In this document: positions 17,791 through 26,638 of the stretch, piece by piece
How the letters are laid out: each line of letters opens with the position of its first letter
How positions within the stretch are numbered: the stretch's first letter is position 1
Assembly: GCA_030430205.1 (NCBI GenBank)
Contig: JAUIGE010000015.1
Coordinates: 91,726 to 155,725, forward strand
Source of the DNA: Bacteroidia bacterium
GTDB lineage: Bacteria; Bacteroidota; Bacteroidia; J057
Direction of reading: 5' to 3'
Length of the DNA: 64,000 nt
Position numbers and translations under genes: made by a program
Notes under the pieces: model-generated
Database searches by the model: none
Told to the model about the DNA's origin: nothing
Seen by the model: only the letters and a program-made list of their open reading frames with translations

Positions 17791-19314
17791 TTATTTCAAT
17801 CTTAACTCATACAAATCTTTTCGCCTATCGCGCAAATTTCGCACCGCGCCAAAGCGGTTTAGCTCCCGCAACATATCCAGGTCCACATCAACAACCAGAA
17901 TCATTTCTGTATTGGGGGTGGCTTCGGCCTTGATGCCGTTGGCGGGGAAAGCGAAATCGCAGGGCGTGAAGACCATGGACTGCGCATATTGGATGTCCAT
18001 ATTATGGACGCGGGGCAGGTTGCCGACGCTCCCTGTTATGGCAACATAACATTCGTTTTCGATGGCGCGGGCCTGTGCGCAGTTGCGCACGCGGGAGTAG
18101 CCATTTTGGGTATCTGTCAGAAATGGGACAAAGAGAATGTCCATGCCCTGGTCTGCAAGGATACGGCCCAACTCAGGGAATTCCACATCATAACAAATCA
18201 AAACACCGATTTTTCCACAGTCTGTATCGAAAGTCTTAAGCTTGCGCCCTCCACGCATCCCCCAATCCCGGGCCTCGTCAGGCGTGACGTGTATTTTTTC
18301 AAACTCTTCAACACTCCCGTCCCTTCTACATAAGTAGCCTACATTATACAGGATACCATCATCTTTCACCAGAGGCATGCTGCCCGTGATGATGTTGATG
18401 TTATAAGAAATGGATAGTTCTGAAAATTTATCGCGGATCGCTTCAGTATAATTGGCCAGTTCGCGGATGGAGTTGGGGAGAGAAAGATGGTTGTAGGGCT
18501 CCATCAAAGGTGCATTGAAAAACTCCGGAAATATCGCAAAGTCAACCCTGTAGCCCGAAACAGCATCCACAAAGTATTCCACCTGCTGCATCAAATCTTC
18601 AAAGCTATTGTATTTGCGCATTTGCCATTGCACAAGGCCCAGGCGGACGACAGTCTTGGTTGCTCTTGGCTTTTTGCTGGGACGCTCATAATAAATGTTA
18701 TCCCATTTCAACAAAACCGCATACTCTTTGGAGGCAGCATCTCCTTCCAGGTAATTTTTGATGATTTTGGTGGGATGAAAATCATTGGAAAGCTGAAAAT
18801 TCAGAACGGGGTCGTTGATCTCTTTCAATCGAACTTTTTCGATGTATTGCTTGGGGCTTAGCTCCTCCTCGTATTTGTGATAATTGGGAATGCGACCTCC
18901 GAACATAATGCTCTTGAGGTTCATTTTTTCACAAATTTCCTTGCGGAAATCATATAAACGCCTGCCCAGGCGCAGCCCACGAAATTCGGGTTTGATAAAA
19001 ATATCAATCCCATATAAAACATCCCCCTCAGCATCATGGGTATTAAAGGTGTAGTCTGCTGTTATATCATTATAGGTATGCTGATCTTCAAAGGAATTAT
19101 AATCCACGATGATAGACAAAGCACAACCGGCCAGTACACCATTAGCTTTGATTACGACCTGACCTTCAGGAAAAATGCTGATCAACTTTTCTAAATGATA
19201 TTTTTCCCAATAAGGCTCATCCAAATTAGCATAAGCCAAAATCATGGCTTCTTTCAACTCCTCATAGTCCTGCATGGTCAAAAACTCCAGTTCAATCGCA
19301 TCAATTTTTGTCAT
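17791..19314 (-). CDS. Fusion of GNAT acetyltransferase and nitrilase-superfamily amidohydrolase
   Basis: The first ~200 residues are a GNAT domain (IKPEFRGLRLGRRLYDFR near 108-124 is the acyl-CoA motif). The rest is a carbon-nitrogen hydrolase with the full triad: Glu264 (FPEFFNAP), Lys340 (EKIHVTP) and Cys374 (LICYDVEFPE). The 507-residue fusion is a known architecture in many bacteria. Its substrate is not established. Directly upstream of nspC and only 10 bases away, a role in polyamine or N-acyl-amine metabolism is a reasonable inference. A TATATTTG element lies 37 bases upstream of the start. Confidence 0.88.
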   Translation of the reverse strand: MTKIDAIELEFLTMQDYEELKEAMILAYANLDEPYWEKYHLEKLISIFPEGQVVIKANGVLAGCALSIIVDYNSFEDQHTYNDITADYTFNTHDAEGDVLYGIDIFIKPEFRGLRLGRRLYDFRKEICEKMNLKSIMFGGRIPNYHKYEEELSPKQYIEKVRLKEINDPVLNFQLSNDFHPTKIIKNYLEGDAASKEYAVLLKWDNIYYERPSKKPRATKTVVRLGLVQWQMRKYNSFEDLMQQVEYFVDAVSGYRVDFAIFPEFFNAPLMEPYNHLSLPNSIRELANYTEAIRDKFSELSISYNINIITGSMPLVKDDGILYNVGYLCRRDGSVEEFEKIHVTPDEARDWGMRGGRKLKTFDTDCGKIGVLICYDVEFPELGRILADQGMDILFVPFLTDTQNGYSRVRNCAQARAIENECYVAITGSVGNLPRVHNMDIQYAQSMVFTPCDFAFPANGIKAEATPNTEMILVVDVDLDMLRELNRFGAVRNLRDRRKDLYELRLK

Positions 19315-19350
19315 ACTTTTTTTTTTAAGTCAGACTTATGCCTGAGGGCG

Positions 19351-19358
19351 CAAATATA
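19351..19358 (-). promoter_or_regulatory. Probable -7 box for the GNAT-nitrilase/nspC operon
   Basis: TATATTTG on the minus strand matches TAnnTTTG exactly, 37 bases ahead of the start at 19314. A matching -33 TTG is not seen at 17-23 bases. Confidence 0.45.
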
Positions 19359-19447
19359 GAATAATGTCTTATTATAAAGTCAGGATTATTGCAAAACGCC
19401 TTTCCAAATATTCTGTAAATTGCTCCCTTATTCATAATTAAATTAAC

Positions 19448-19957
19448 ATGAGAACTTCCTCATTCCCAGCATTTCTGCGTTTTAACATTTCAAATTCCAT
19501 TCCTATCATCTTTTTCATTTCTATACTTTTTACTCTTTCGCCAGCTTGTCGCCAACCACAAAAAGGCACGCTCAGTGTAGCTTCTCAGACTGAACTCGAA
19601 ATCCTCGCAGCCAGGGATTGGGAAACAGAAGATAAGTTCCAAAAACTGGCAGAGATCATCGCACGGGTACTTGAAGAAGCTTTGGAAAAAAAGGATGATG
19701 CAGCCATGATCAATCACCTCAAGGAATTCAATTCTCAAAACCAGGATGTACTGAATCAGCTTCAGGCAGAAATTGATTTTTGGTTTAAATTTGTGGATAA
19801 AGAGGAAAAAAATGAATTTTTGATGCGTTTTTGGCCCAAAAAATATGCTAAAAGCCTTCGCAATAGCGAGGCGAAGTTTTTCCGCCGAACCAAAGACAAA
19901 CCCGAATACAGAAAACACTTTCTCCAACTTATGCGACCGATTGAAATGCGGAAGTAG
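19448..19957 (+). CDS. Small lipoprotein of unknown function
   Basis: A hydrophobic N-terminal segment (IPIIFFISILFTL) ends in SPACR, a lipobox-like site, suggesting a membrane-anchored lipoprotein. The remainder (residues 45-169) is charged and helical, rich in Glu and Lys (LAEIIARVLEEALEKKDD, FWFKFVDKEEKNEFLMRF). No known domain is recognised. It is divergent from the GNAT-nitrilase operon and stands alone. Confidence 0.72.
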   Translation: MRTSSFPAFLRFNISNSIPIIFFISILFTLSPACRQPQKGTLSVASQTELEILAARDWETEDKFQKLAEIIARVLEEALEKKDDAAMINHLKEFNSQNQDVLNQLQAEIDFWFKFVDKEEKNEFLMRFWPKKYAKSLRNSEAKFFRRTKDKPEYRKHFLQLMRPIEMRK

Positions 19958-19961
19958 GGAA

Positions 19962-19993
19962 GTTTTGAGTTTCGGGTTTTGAGTAACGGGTAT
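19962..19993. repeat. Short TTTCGGG/TTTTGAG repeat
   Basis: Four to five heptamers of the TTTTGAG, TTTCGGG type lie between the small lipoprotein and the ABC exporter. A minimal example of the family seen at 10423-10528. Confidence 0.6.
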
Positions 19994-20027
19994 ATTATCA
20001 AAGTTTTATTTTAGCAAATTCTTCTTC

Positions 20028-21776
20028 ATGTTCCGTCTCTTCCGTTATCTTACAAATTACCGCGCATCTTTCAGCTGGAATATTTTCCACGCTATTATCA
20101 ATAAGATTTTTGACCTCATGCCGCCGATCATGGTCGGCAGTTGGCTTGTCAATAGCCTCGAAGGCGATCCGCCTTCCTGGTTGCCAGGTGATGACACCTG
20201 GGAGCAGGTACTGCTGATCTGCGGGCTGATAGCCCTCGTTTTTCTGCTCGAAAGTTTTTTCGAGTGGCGCTTTCAGCTGGGATTTCGCCGGTTGGCGCAG
20301 CGGGTGCAGCATGACCTGCGCATAGACGCCTACGATCACCTGCAAAGGCGCGAGATCGCCTATTTCGAAAAAAGCCGCACAGGCAACCTCATGGCCATGC
20401 TCAATGACGACATCAATCAGCTGGAGCGCTTCCTGAACAGCGGCTTTGTAGAATTGCTGCACATGTTTGTGCTGGTCGTAGTCGCATCTCTCACCCTTTT
20501 TGATGCGAATTGGCAAATGGGATTGATCGCTGTCGGGGTCATACCCCTCATCATTGTTGGCAGCATTTTTTACCAAAGATGGATTACCCCTCACTATACC
20601 AACATCCGCGAATGGGTAGGCGCCTTGAGCAGCAGGTTGGAAAATAATTTGTCCGGTATTTTGGTGATCAAAAGTTTTGCAACGGAAGACTATGAGAAAA
20701 AGCGGGTGGAAGAGGCTTCCAATGGCTATATGGCGGCCAATTTTGGCGCTATACGGCTGAATTCAGCTTATATCCCTATTATCCGGATTTTTGTTACCAT
20801 CGGCTTTGCGGGGAGTTTGCTGCTGGGTGCATATTGGTATGTGGAAGGCACGCACGGCATCAGCCTGGGAGACATCACGCTTTTTGCCATGATGACCCAG
20901 CGCCTGCTCTGGCCCATCACCGGCCTGGGCCGGATACTGGATGATTATGAGCGCGCGCGCGCCAGTGCAAGGCGGGTTTTTGGCTTGATGGAAAGCCCCA
21001 GTGAGCTAGCTTTAGCAGCTGATCCTCAGGACCCCATGCCTTTTTCTGCTCAAATTGATTTTGAGCATGTTGATTTTTTCTATGATAAAAAAAGACCCAT
21101 CCTCACTGATATCAACTTTAGCCTGAAGCCTGGAGAAACTATGGGCATCGCCGGGCCTACCGGAGAGGGCAAAACCACCCTGATAAAGCTGCTTCTCAGG
21201 CTTTACGACATCAATAAGGGAAGCATCCAGATAAGCGGAACGGATCTGCGGGATTGGGACCTGAAAGCGCTCAGGCATAAAATCGCCCTGGTGTCACAAG
21301 ACACCTATCTCTTCCACGGAAACATCCGTGAAAACATCGCCTACGCCCGCGAAGCGGCCACAGAGGCCGAAATCATCGCTGCTTCACAGCAGGCGCAGTT
21401 GCACGATTTCGTGCTGTCGCTGCCAGAGGGCTACGATACCATCGTAGGCGAGCGCGGCATCAAGCTGTCCGGCGGACAGCGCCAACGCCTGAGCATCGCC
21501 CGGGCGATCCTGAAAGATGCGCCCATCCTGATCCTGGACGAAGCGACTTCCTCGGTGGACTCGGAGACCGAGCGTGCCATTCAAGAGAATCTTGATAAGT
21601 TGGTACAGGGCCGTACGGCCATTATCATCGCGCATCGCCTGTCAACCCTCCGCAATGCGGATCGGATTCTCGTGTTGCAGGATGGGCGCGTAGCGGAGGA
21701 AGGCCATCATGAGGAGTTGGTGGGAGGAAACGGCGTTTACGCCGAGCTGTGGCGGGTGCAGGTAGGAGAGGAATAA
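20028..21776 (+). CDS. ABC exporter, fused permease and ATPase (MsbA-like)
   Basis: Exports a lipid, peptide or drug. Residues 1-320 hold six membrane helices (for instance 60-78, 140-160, 165-182 and 250-270). The ATPase follows with Walker A GPTGEGKTT (376-384), the Q-loop in LVSQDTY, signature LSGGQRQR (480-487), Walker B LILDEATS (501-508) and the switch His in IAHRLS. All are intact. Length of 582 residues fits a homodimeric half transporter. The substrate is unknown. Confidence 0.92.
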   Translation: MFRLFRYLTNYRASFSWNIFHAIINKIFDLMPPIMVGSWLVNSLEGDPPSWLPGDDTWEQVLLICGLIALVFLLESFFEWRFQLGFRRLAQRVQHDLRIDAYDHLQRREIAYFEKSRTGNLMAMLNDDINQLERFLNSGFVELLHMFVLVVVASLTLFDANWQMGLIAVGVIPLIIVGSIFYQRWITPHYTNIREWVGALSSRLENNLSGILVIKSFATEDYEKKRVEEASNGYMAANFGAIRLNSAYIPIIRIFVTIGFAGSLLLGAYWYVEGTHGISLGDITLFAMMTQRLLWPITGLGRILDDYERARASARRVFGLMESPSELALAADPQDPMPFSAQIDFEHVDFFYDKKRPILTDINFSLKPGETMGIAGPTGEGKTTLIKLLLRLYDINKGSIQISGTDLRDWDLKALRHKIALVSQDTYLFHGNIRENIAYAREAATEAEIIAASQQAQLHDFVLSLPEGYDTIVGERGIKLSGGQRQRLSIARAILKDAPILILDEATSSVDSETERAIQENLDKLVQGRTAIIIAHRLSTLRNADRILVLQDGRVAEEGHHEELVGGNGVYAELWRVQVGEE

Positions 21777-21795
21777 AAAATAACGAAAAAAGAAA

Positions 21796-23280
21796 TTGAG
21801 AGGTCTCTCCTGGCATATTGCTTCCTGGAAATGGCTGATCCCCATTCTCCTCCTAAAAGGTCTCCTTTTCACCTACTTCGCATGGGAACTCCATCGCCTC
21901 GAAGGCGATAAGCTGATAGCGGGCATTTTTCGCGTTTACGACGATACCAGGTCCTATTATGACCCCATTGAAAATCTGGTAGATGGAAAAGGCTATAGCC
22001 GTTACGGCTATGCTGAATATGGCGAGCAGGAGCTCGTTCCCTTTGCCGGGCGTCTGCCGGGCTTATTGCCCGTTTATGGGCCGCTGTATGCGGTTTTGGG
22101 GCAGAAAGCTGCCCGTGCTGTGATGGTCCTTCTGCAATTTTTGATGGGCTGCCTGGGCGTTTGGCTTATGGGCCAAATAGCTTTTCGCCTGCTGAAATCG
22201 CAGACGATGGCCTTTATCGTTATGTTTCTCTACCTGATTTATTATCCTTTACATATCTATGAGCATGCAGGTGCTTCTGAGAGCCTCAGCATGTTTTTTT
22301 GCTTATTGAGCTTTGGGTTTTTGCTGAAATATGCAGAAAAAGATGCGTGGAAATGGCTGGTTTGGGCAGGGATATTTTTTGCCTGGGCGGTGTTTTTGCG
22401 ACCTGTTTTTGGGAGTTTGCTTGTTGCTTTTGCGCTTGTATTGATCGGAACGGAGAGGCGGAGTGCCGGAGAGAAAAAAGGGCTTTATTGGAATTTGAAA
22501 ATTATTTCCATCTTTTTCCTGCCGCTACTCATTGCCCTCAGCGTCTGGTCGACAAGAAATTCCCTCACGATGAATCGATTCATCCCCCTCGAAGATGCAT
22601 GGCATCTTTCCTACCCCCATGAGCCCGAATACCGCCCTGGCGGTATGGCCATCCGCAAACTCATCCGCGCCTGGGGCGGGGATATGCTCTACTGGACCCA
22701 TGGGTCCATGGGCAATATGCTGATGAATCCGAAAACGGATGGAGATATAGCTAAAGATTTACCCAAAAGGGTATATACGCCTGATTATCAGGCTGATTCC
22801 ATCCAATTGCTGCGTGATTTTTACCTGGAGGGAAAGCAGGAAAAAGCCGCTTCCATGGCTGTCCGCTTTTTGGCTTCCTACCAACAACACAAACCTTTGG
22901 AAGCCTATTTTTTCTCCCGCATCCGCCTTACAGTAAAGTTCTTCTTTCGCCTCATACGACATGACCTGCCCTTTCCCTCCAGGGAAAATATCCAGCCATA
23001 TCAACTGTTGATCAAAGGATTTTATATCCTGTATTATTATTTCTGGGCTGTGCTCGGGCTATTGGGAGGGATATATGCTTGGGGTAAAAAAAATACTTCC
23101 CAGTTAAAAAAATGGCTTCTTTTCCCCCTTAGTATGACGTTCGTTCTGACCTTTGTCCTGGGAATGATAGAAGAACGCTATCTCCTGCCCCTTTTTCCCT
23201 TTATGCTGATATATGGCGTTTACCTCCTTTTTCAATGGCCCTTCATGCGAAAAATCATCCCACTCAGTGTGAATTCATAG
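21796..23280 (+). CDS. Membrane glycosyltransferase family 39-like protein
   Basis: A 494-residue polytopic protein with about ten hydrophobic helices. The first periplasmic loop (YDDTRSYYDPIENLVDGKGY) has the acidic residues typical of GT-C polyprenyl-phosphate sugar transferases. The frame has no ATG before residue ~109, so the TTG at 21796, which leaves room for the first helix (KWLIPILLLKGLLFTYF), is the probable start. It follows the ABC exporter after 19 bases and may share its transcript. Confidence 0.78.
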   Translation: MRGLSWHIASWKWLIPILLLKGLLFTYFAWELHRLEGDKLIAGIFRVYDDTRSYYDPIENLVDGKGYSRYGYAEYGEQELVPFAGRLPGLLPVYGPLYAVLGQKAARAVMVLLQFLMGCLGVWLMGQIAFRLLKSQTMAFIVMFLYLIYYPLHIYEHAGASESLSMFFCLLSFGFLLKYAEKDAWKWLVWAGIFFAWAVFLRPVFGSLLVAFALVLIGTERRSAGEKKGLYWNLKIISIFFLPLLIALSVWSTRNSLTMNRFIPLEDAWHLSYPHEPEYRPGGMAIRKLIRAWGGDMLYWTHGSMGNMLMNPKTDGDIAKDLPKRVYTPDYQADSIQLLRDFYLEGKQEKAASMAVRFLASYQQHKPLEAYFFSRIRLTVKFFFRLIRHDLPFPSRENIQPYQLLIKGFYILYYYFWAVLGLLGGIYAWGKKNTSQLKKWLLFPLSMTFVLTFVLGMIEERYLLPLFPFMLIYGVYLLFQWPFMRKIIPLSVNS

Positions 23281-23345
23281 CTGTTTGGGTAAAAGCCGTT
23301 GGTACCTTTATGGAGTTTAAGTAACTAGCTGTAGATAAAGCATAT

Positions 23346-23732
23346 ATGAAACAGATTAGTGGCATATTTTTATTGATTCTGTATATGGTGGGCATGCTCA
23401 GGCCAGTCCTGCCCTATTTGGAATATGCCATCAATCAAAAGCATATCGCAACAGAACTCTGTATCAACCATGACAAACCGGAACTGAAGTGTAACGGTCA
23501 TTGTTACCTGATGCAGCAGTTGAAAGCCATGGCGGTAGAACAAGGCAGCGAGCTGCCTTCCGAAGTTCCGCCGGTGCTATCTGTTGAAGAAGTCCTCTCT
23601 GTCCATATAGTGGACCCTTACGCACTTTTTACAGCCCTTCCTCAGCAATTATTCTCTTTCCCTCCTGAGGCTGATCCTCTCACCGAGGCAATATACCTGG
23701 GCACAGTCGAGCCACCGCCAAAGTTTTCATGA
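23346..23732 (+). CDS. Small exported Cys/His protein at the head of a copper-type operon
   Basis: Residues 1-22 form a signal or anchor helix. The segment ELCINHDKPELKCNGHCYL holds three Cys and two His in a short space (C-x2-H-x6-C-x2-H-C) and is likely to bind metal. The rest is proline rich and acidic. Such proteins commonly stand in front of MbnP-like and cytochrome genes in Bacteroidota. Copper handling is inferred from these neighbours. Its stop codon lies inside a nested hairpin (23728-23794). Confidence 0.72.
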   Translation: MKQISGIFLLILYMVGMLRPVLPYLEYAINQKHIATELCINHDKPELKCNGHCYLMQQLKAMAVEQGSELPSEVPPVLSVEEVLSVHIVDPYALFTALPQQLFSFPPEADPLTEAIYLGTVEPPPKFS

Positions 23733-23794
23733 AATTTTCTTTTTTCGCTTTAGCAAATACCTGATCCGGTTTTTGCGCTAAAGCTTATTTCATG
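23728..23794 (+). promoter_or_regulatory. Nested inverted repeat in the copper-type operon
   Basis: Outer arms CATGAAAT (23728-23735) and ATTTCATG (23787-23794) are perfect complements, as are inner arms GCTTTAGC (23747-23754) and GCTAAAGC (23777-23784). The loop is 22 bases. The structure overlaps the stop codon of the small Cys/His gene and ends 22 bases before the next start, so it is well placed to act on translation or mRNA stability. There is no run of T after it, so it is not a standard terminator. Confidence 0.6.
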
Positions 23795-23815
23795 AATCTT
23801 TAACCTTTCATCCAG

Positions 23816-24721
23816 ATGAAAAAAGTAGGCTTTTTACAAGTCATACTCATTTTCCTGAGTATGCCTCTTTGGGCTTGTGATGTGTGTGGCTGTGCCTCAT
23901 CCATGGGTACAGGCTCCTTTGGGATCAACAATCGAGTCAATCTTATCAGCCTGAGAAGTCAGTACGCAGGCTTTTATGCCTATGACCATATGGGGCTTCG
24001 GGCCAATGATCAATATATGCAGGCTGAAATCTATGGACAGTATAACTTCCTGAAAAGATTTCAGCTTAAAGTAGATGTGCCCTATGGCTTCCGTTTTAGA
24101 GAGTATCTCGATGCTTCTCGTCAACTTTCAGGAGTTGGAGATCCCTGGGCGCGCCTGGACTTTTACCCTTTGGCCATTCAAGCCGATGAGAAGCGTAAAT
24201 CCAGCCATGAGCTGGCTGTCGGTATGGGCATTAAAGCCCCATTGGGACAGTTTCAGCCCGAAAGGAGCCTGGATGGGCTGACGCCTTTACCTGCCAATTT
24301 CCAATTGGGAACAGGCAGCTGGGACAAGCTTTTCAGCATCAGCTACCGCTGGCAACGCAACAAATGGGGCATACAGGCACAGGCCAACAGCCGCATCAAT
24401 GGCGCCAACCAGCGCCAGTACGAATTTGGAAACCAGACTTCTGCTCAGCTGATTGGCTACCGATGGGTAGAGCAAAAGCAGCATAGCTTCAGGCTGCTCG
24501 GTGGTGCCTATGCAGAGCATATCCAGGAAGACCGACAATTTTCCGCAAAGCGGCCCGGAACAGGCGGCAAAGGCTTGTTCGCCACCGCAGGTGCAGAATA
24601 TGTCCAAAAAAAGTATGCTGTTAACCTGCAAATGACGCAGCCTCTATTCCAAAATTACGCTTCTAACGGAGTGGAGACCCGGACCAGACTGGGCGCTTCT
24701 GTCAGCTATTTTTTCAATTAA
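23816..24721 (+). CDS. Outer-membrane beta-barrel-like protein with N-terminal CxxCxC
   Basis: After a signal peptide (MKKVGFLQVILIFLSMPLWA) the mature protein begins with CDVCGCA, a likely metal-binding motif. The rest alternates polar and hydrophobic residues in beta-barrel style (AEIYGQYNFLKRFQLKVDVPYGF, LGASVSYFFN) and ends in Phe-Asn, as many barrel proteins do. Length is 301 residues. It is the second gene of the operon that leads to the MbnP and MbnH homologues, so a transport role for copper is plausible. Confidence 0.78.
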   Translation: MKKVGFLQVILIFLSMPLWACDVCGCASSMGTGSFGINNRVNLISLRSQYAGFYAYDHMGLRANDQYMQAEIYGQYNFLKRFQLKVDVPYGFRFREYLDASRQLSGVGDPWARLDFYPLAIQADEKRKSSHELAVGMGIKAPLGQFQPERSLDGLTPLPANFQLGTGSWDKLFSISYRWQRNKWGIQAQANSRINGANQRQYEFGNQTSAQLIGYRWVEQKQHSFRLLGGAYAEHIQEDRQFSAKRPGTGGKGLFATAGAEYVQKKYAVNLQMTQPLFQNYASNGVETRTRLGASVSYFFN

Positions 24722-24776
24722 GAACAACCCCTTTTTTACAAAAAATCGTTTCAACTCAAGAAATCAATTAATAACA

Positions 24777-25577
24777 ATGAAAACTATCTTAAAATTTCTC
24801 TTTATCGGATTGGCACTATCTGCCATGGTTATGAGCGGCTGTAACACTGACGGCTGTACAGACATCTATTCCCTGAACTATGATGCAGAAGCCAAAGAAG
24901 ATGACGGTAGCTGCGAGTATCCTACAGTGATGGTAGGATTTGATTATGTAGTAGGCGATTCCGAATTTTCCTATGGCACCACCTACATCGTAGATGGCGT
25001 AGCCGTTAGCTTCAGCCTGGCTCAGTTTTATGTTTCTTCTGTAAAATTATTGGCAGAGGATGGTACGCAGCTTTCCGAATATCCCGATACCTATATGCTG
25101 GTCACTCCAGACGGTGGCATGTATTCTCTAGGGGAAGCCAAAAAAGAGCATACACACACCATGACTTTTGACATCGGGATAGATGAAGTCACCAACAGTC
25201 AGTCTGAGACTGATTTTGCGTCCTGGCCTGCAAACCACCCGCTGGCGGCTCAATCTCCCAGTATGCACTGGAACTGGCTTTCAGGCTATATTTTCCTCAA
25301 ACTGGAAGGGCTGGTAGATACCGATGATGATGGCACACCTGATGCGCCTCTGGTTGCCCATACAGGCACCAACAACCTAAGGCAAAATATCACCTTGACC
25401 ATTCACCAGGAAGTAGACGAGGCCATGAACCACGTCATGCTGGAATTTGACCTGGCCAAACTTCTGGATGGCATCGACATCGTCAACGACAATGTCACCC
25501 ATACAGGCGATAATATCGGCCTGGCGACGGATATCATGAATAATTTTCAGGATGCATTTGCGGTAAGTCATCACTAG
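24777..25577 (+). CDS. MbnP family copper-binding lipoprotein
   Basis: A lipobox (VMSGCN) anchors the protein. The start of the mature protein, GCTDIYSLNYDAEAKEDDGSCEY, is the common Cys-rich anchor sequence. The main domain has the MbnP pattern (VSFSLAQFYVSSVKLLAEDGTQ, MYSLGEAKKEHTHTMTFDIGIDE, SPSMHWNWLSGYIFLKLEG). In methanotrophs MbnP binds copper and works with the di-haem MbnH. Here the MbnH-like gene starts only 3 bases downstream, so the pair is kept. Function in this host is inferred from that pairing. Confidence 0.9.
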   Translation: MKTILKFLFIGLALSAMVMSGCNTDGCTDIYSLNYDAEAKEDDGSCEYPTVMVGFDYVVGDSEFSYGTTYIVDGVAVSFSLAQFYVSSVKLLAEDGTQLSEYPDTYMLVTPDGGMYSLGEAKKEHTHTMTFDIGIDEVTNSQSETDFASWPANHPLAAQSPSMHWNWLSGYIFLKLEGLVDTDDDGTPDAPLVAHTGTNNLRQNITLTIHQEVDEAMNHVMLEFDLAKLLDGIDIVNDNVTHTGDNIGLATDIMNNFQDAFAVSHH

Positions 25578-25580
25578 AAA

Positions 25581-26603
25581 TTGAAAAAGTACTTTTTCAC
25601 ATATCTCCTCTTCTTTTCGATTCTGATAGGCTTTCATGCCTGCCAGGAGGATGAGCCTGTGGGAAAAGTAGATTTTGAGTTAAAGCTTCCTCCCCATTTT
25701 CCAGAGCCGGCGATTCCCGTCGGCAATGAGCTGACGCAGGCTCGTGTGGATTTGGGCAGGAAGCTTTTTTATGAAAAAGCCCTTTCTATCGACTCGACGA
25801 TTTCCTGCGGAACCTGTCACCCCCAAAGCAGGGCTTTTGCGGACGCAGAGGCCATCAGCCTGGGCGTACAGATGCGCATAGGCATGCGCAATGTGCCCGT
25901 ACTGGGCAATGTCGCCTACCATCCCTACTTCTTCCGCGAAGGCGGAAGCCCGACCCTCGAAGCCCAGGTACTGGGCCCTATCTGCAATTTTGATGAGATG
26001 GGCTTCAACGCCCGTGAGTTGGCCGATCGGCTGGCTGTCGATTCTGCCTATCAGGCACTGGCCCGGGACGCTTATGAGCGTCCGATGGATCTTTGGGTGA
26101 TCACGCGGGCTTTGGCCGCCTTTGAACGAACGATGATCACGGGCGATGCGCCCTGGGACCGCTATATCCTGGGCGATAGCAGCGCGCTGAATGCTTCGGA
26201 GAAGCGGGGCTGGGCATTGTTTCAAAGCGAAAAAACGAGCTGTTCGAATTGCCATAGTGGCATTGATTTCAGTGATTACAGCTTCCAGAACAATGGATTA
26301 TATGATGAATATGCCGATCCGGGCCGTTTTCGGGCCACGCTGGATAGCGGCGATATCGGAAAATTCAAGATTTTCAGCTTGCGAAATGTTGAATTAAGTG
26401 GACCTTATATGCACGATGGGAGCTTGCAGACACTGGAAGAAGTGATTGAACACTACAACCAGGGCGGCAGCAATCACCCGAATAAGTCGGTCTATATCAG
26501 GCCTTTAGGATTAAGTGAAGGGGAAAAAACGGACTTGCTTCATTTCCTGAAAGCTTTGACCGATGAGGCTTTTATTCATGACCCGGCCTTCGGACCGGAC
26601 TAG
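25581..26603 (+). CDS. Di-haem cytochrome c peroxidase/MbnH family protein
   Basis: Two CxxCH haem sites are present, CGTCH (Cys76-His80) and CSNCH (Cys221-His225). The N-terminus is a lipoprotein signal ending FHAC. The TTG at 25581 is the likely start: it lies 3 bases after the MbnP stop and gives the signal peptide. MauG-like family members oxidise a partner protein or reduce H2O2. As a neighbour of MbnP, oxidation of a Trp in MbnP (as MbnH does) is the probable role. Length is 340 residues. Confidence 0.9.
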   Translation: MKKYFFTYLLFFSILIGFHACQEDEPVGKVDFELKLPPHFPEPAIPVGNELTQARVDLGRKLFYEKALSIDSTISCGTCHPQSRAFADAEAISLGVQMRIGMRNVPVLGNVAYHPYFFREGGSPTLEAQVLGPICNFDEMGFNARELADRLAVDSAYQALARDAYERPMDLWVITRALAAFERTMITGDAPWDRYILGDSSALNASEKRGWALFQSEKTSCSNCHSGIDFSDYSFQNNGLYDEYADPGRFRATLDSGDIGKFKIFSLRNVELSGPYMHDGSLQTLEEVIEHYNQGGSNHPNKSVYIRPLGLSEGEKTDLLHFLKALTDEAFIHDPAFGPD

Positions 26604-26638
26604 GTTCAATTTATTTTCTATTTTGCACAAAAAAAGCA

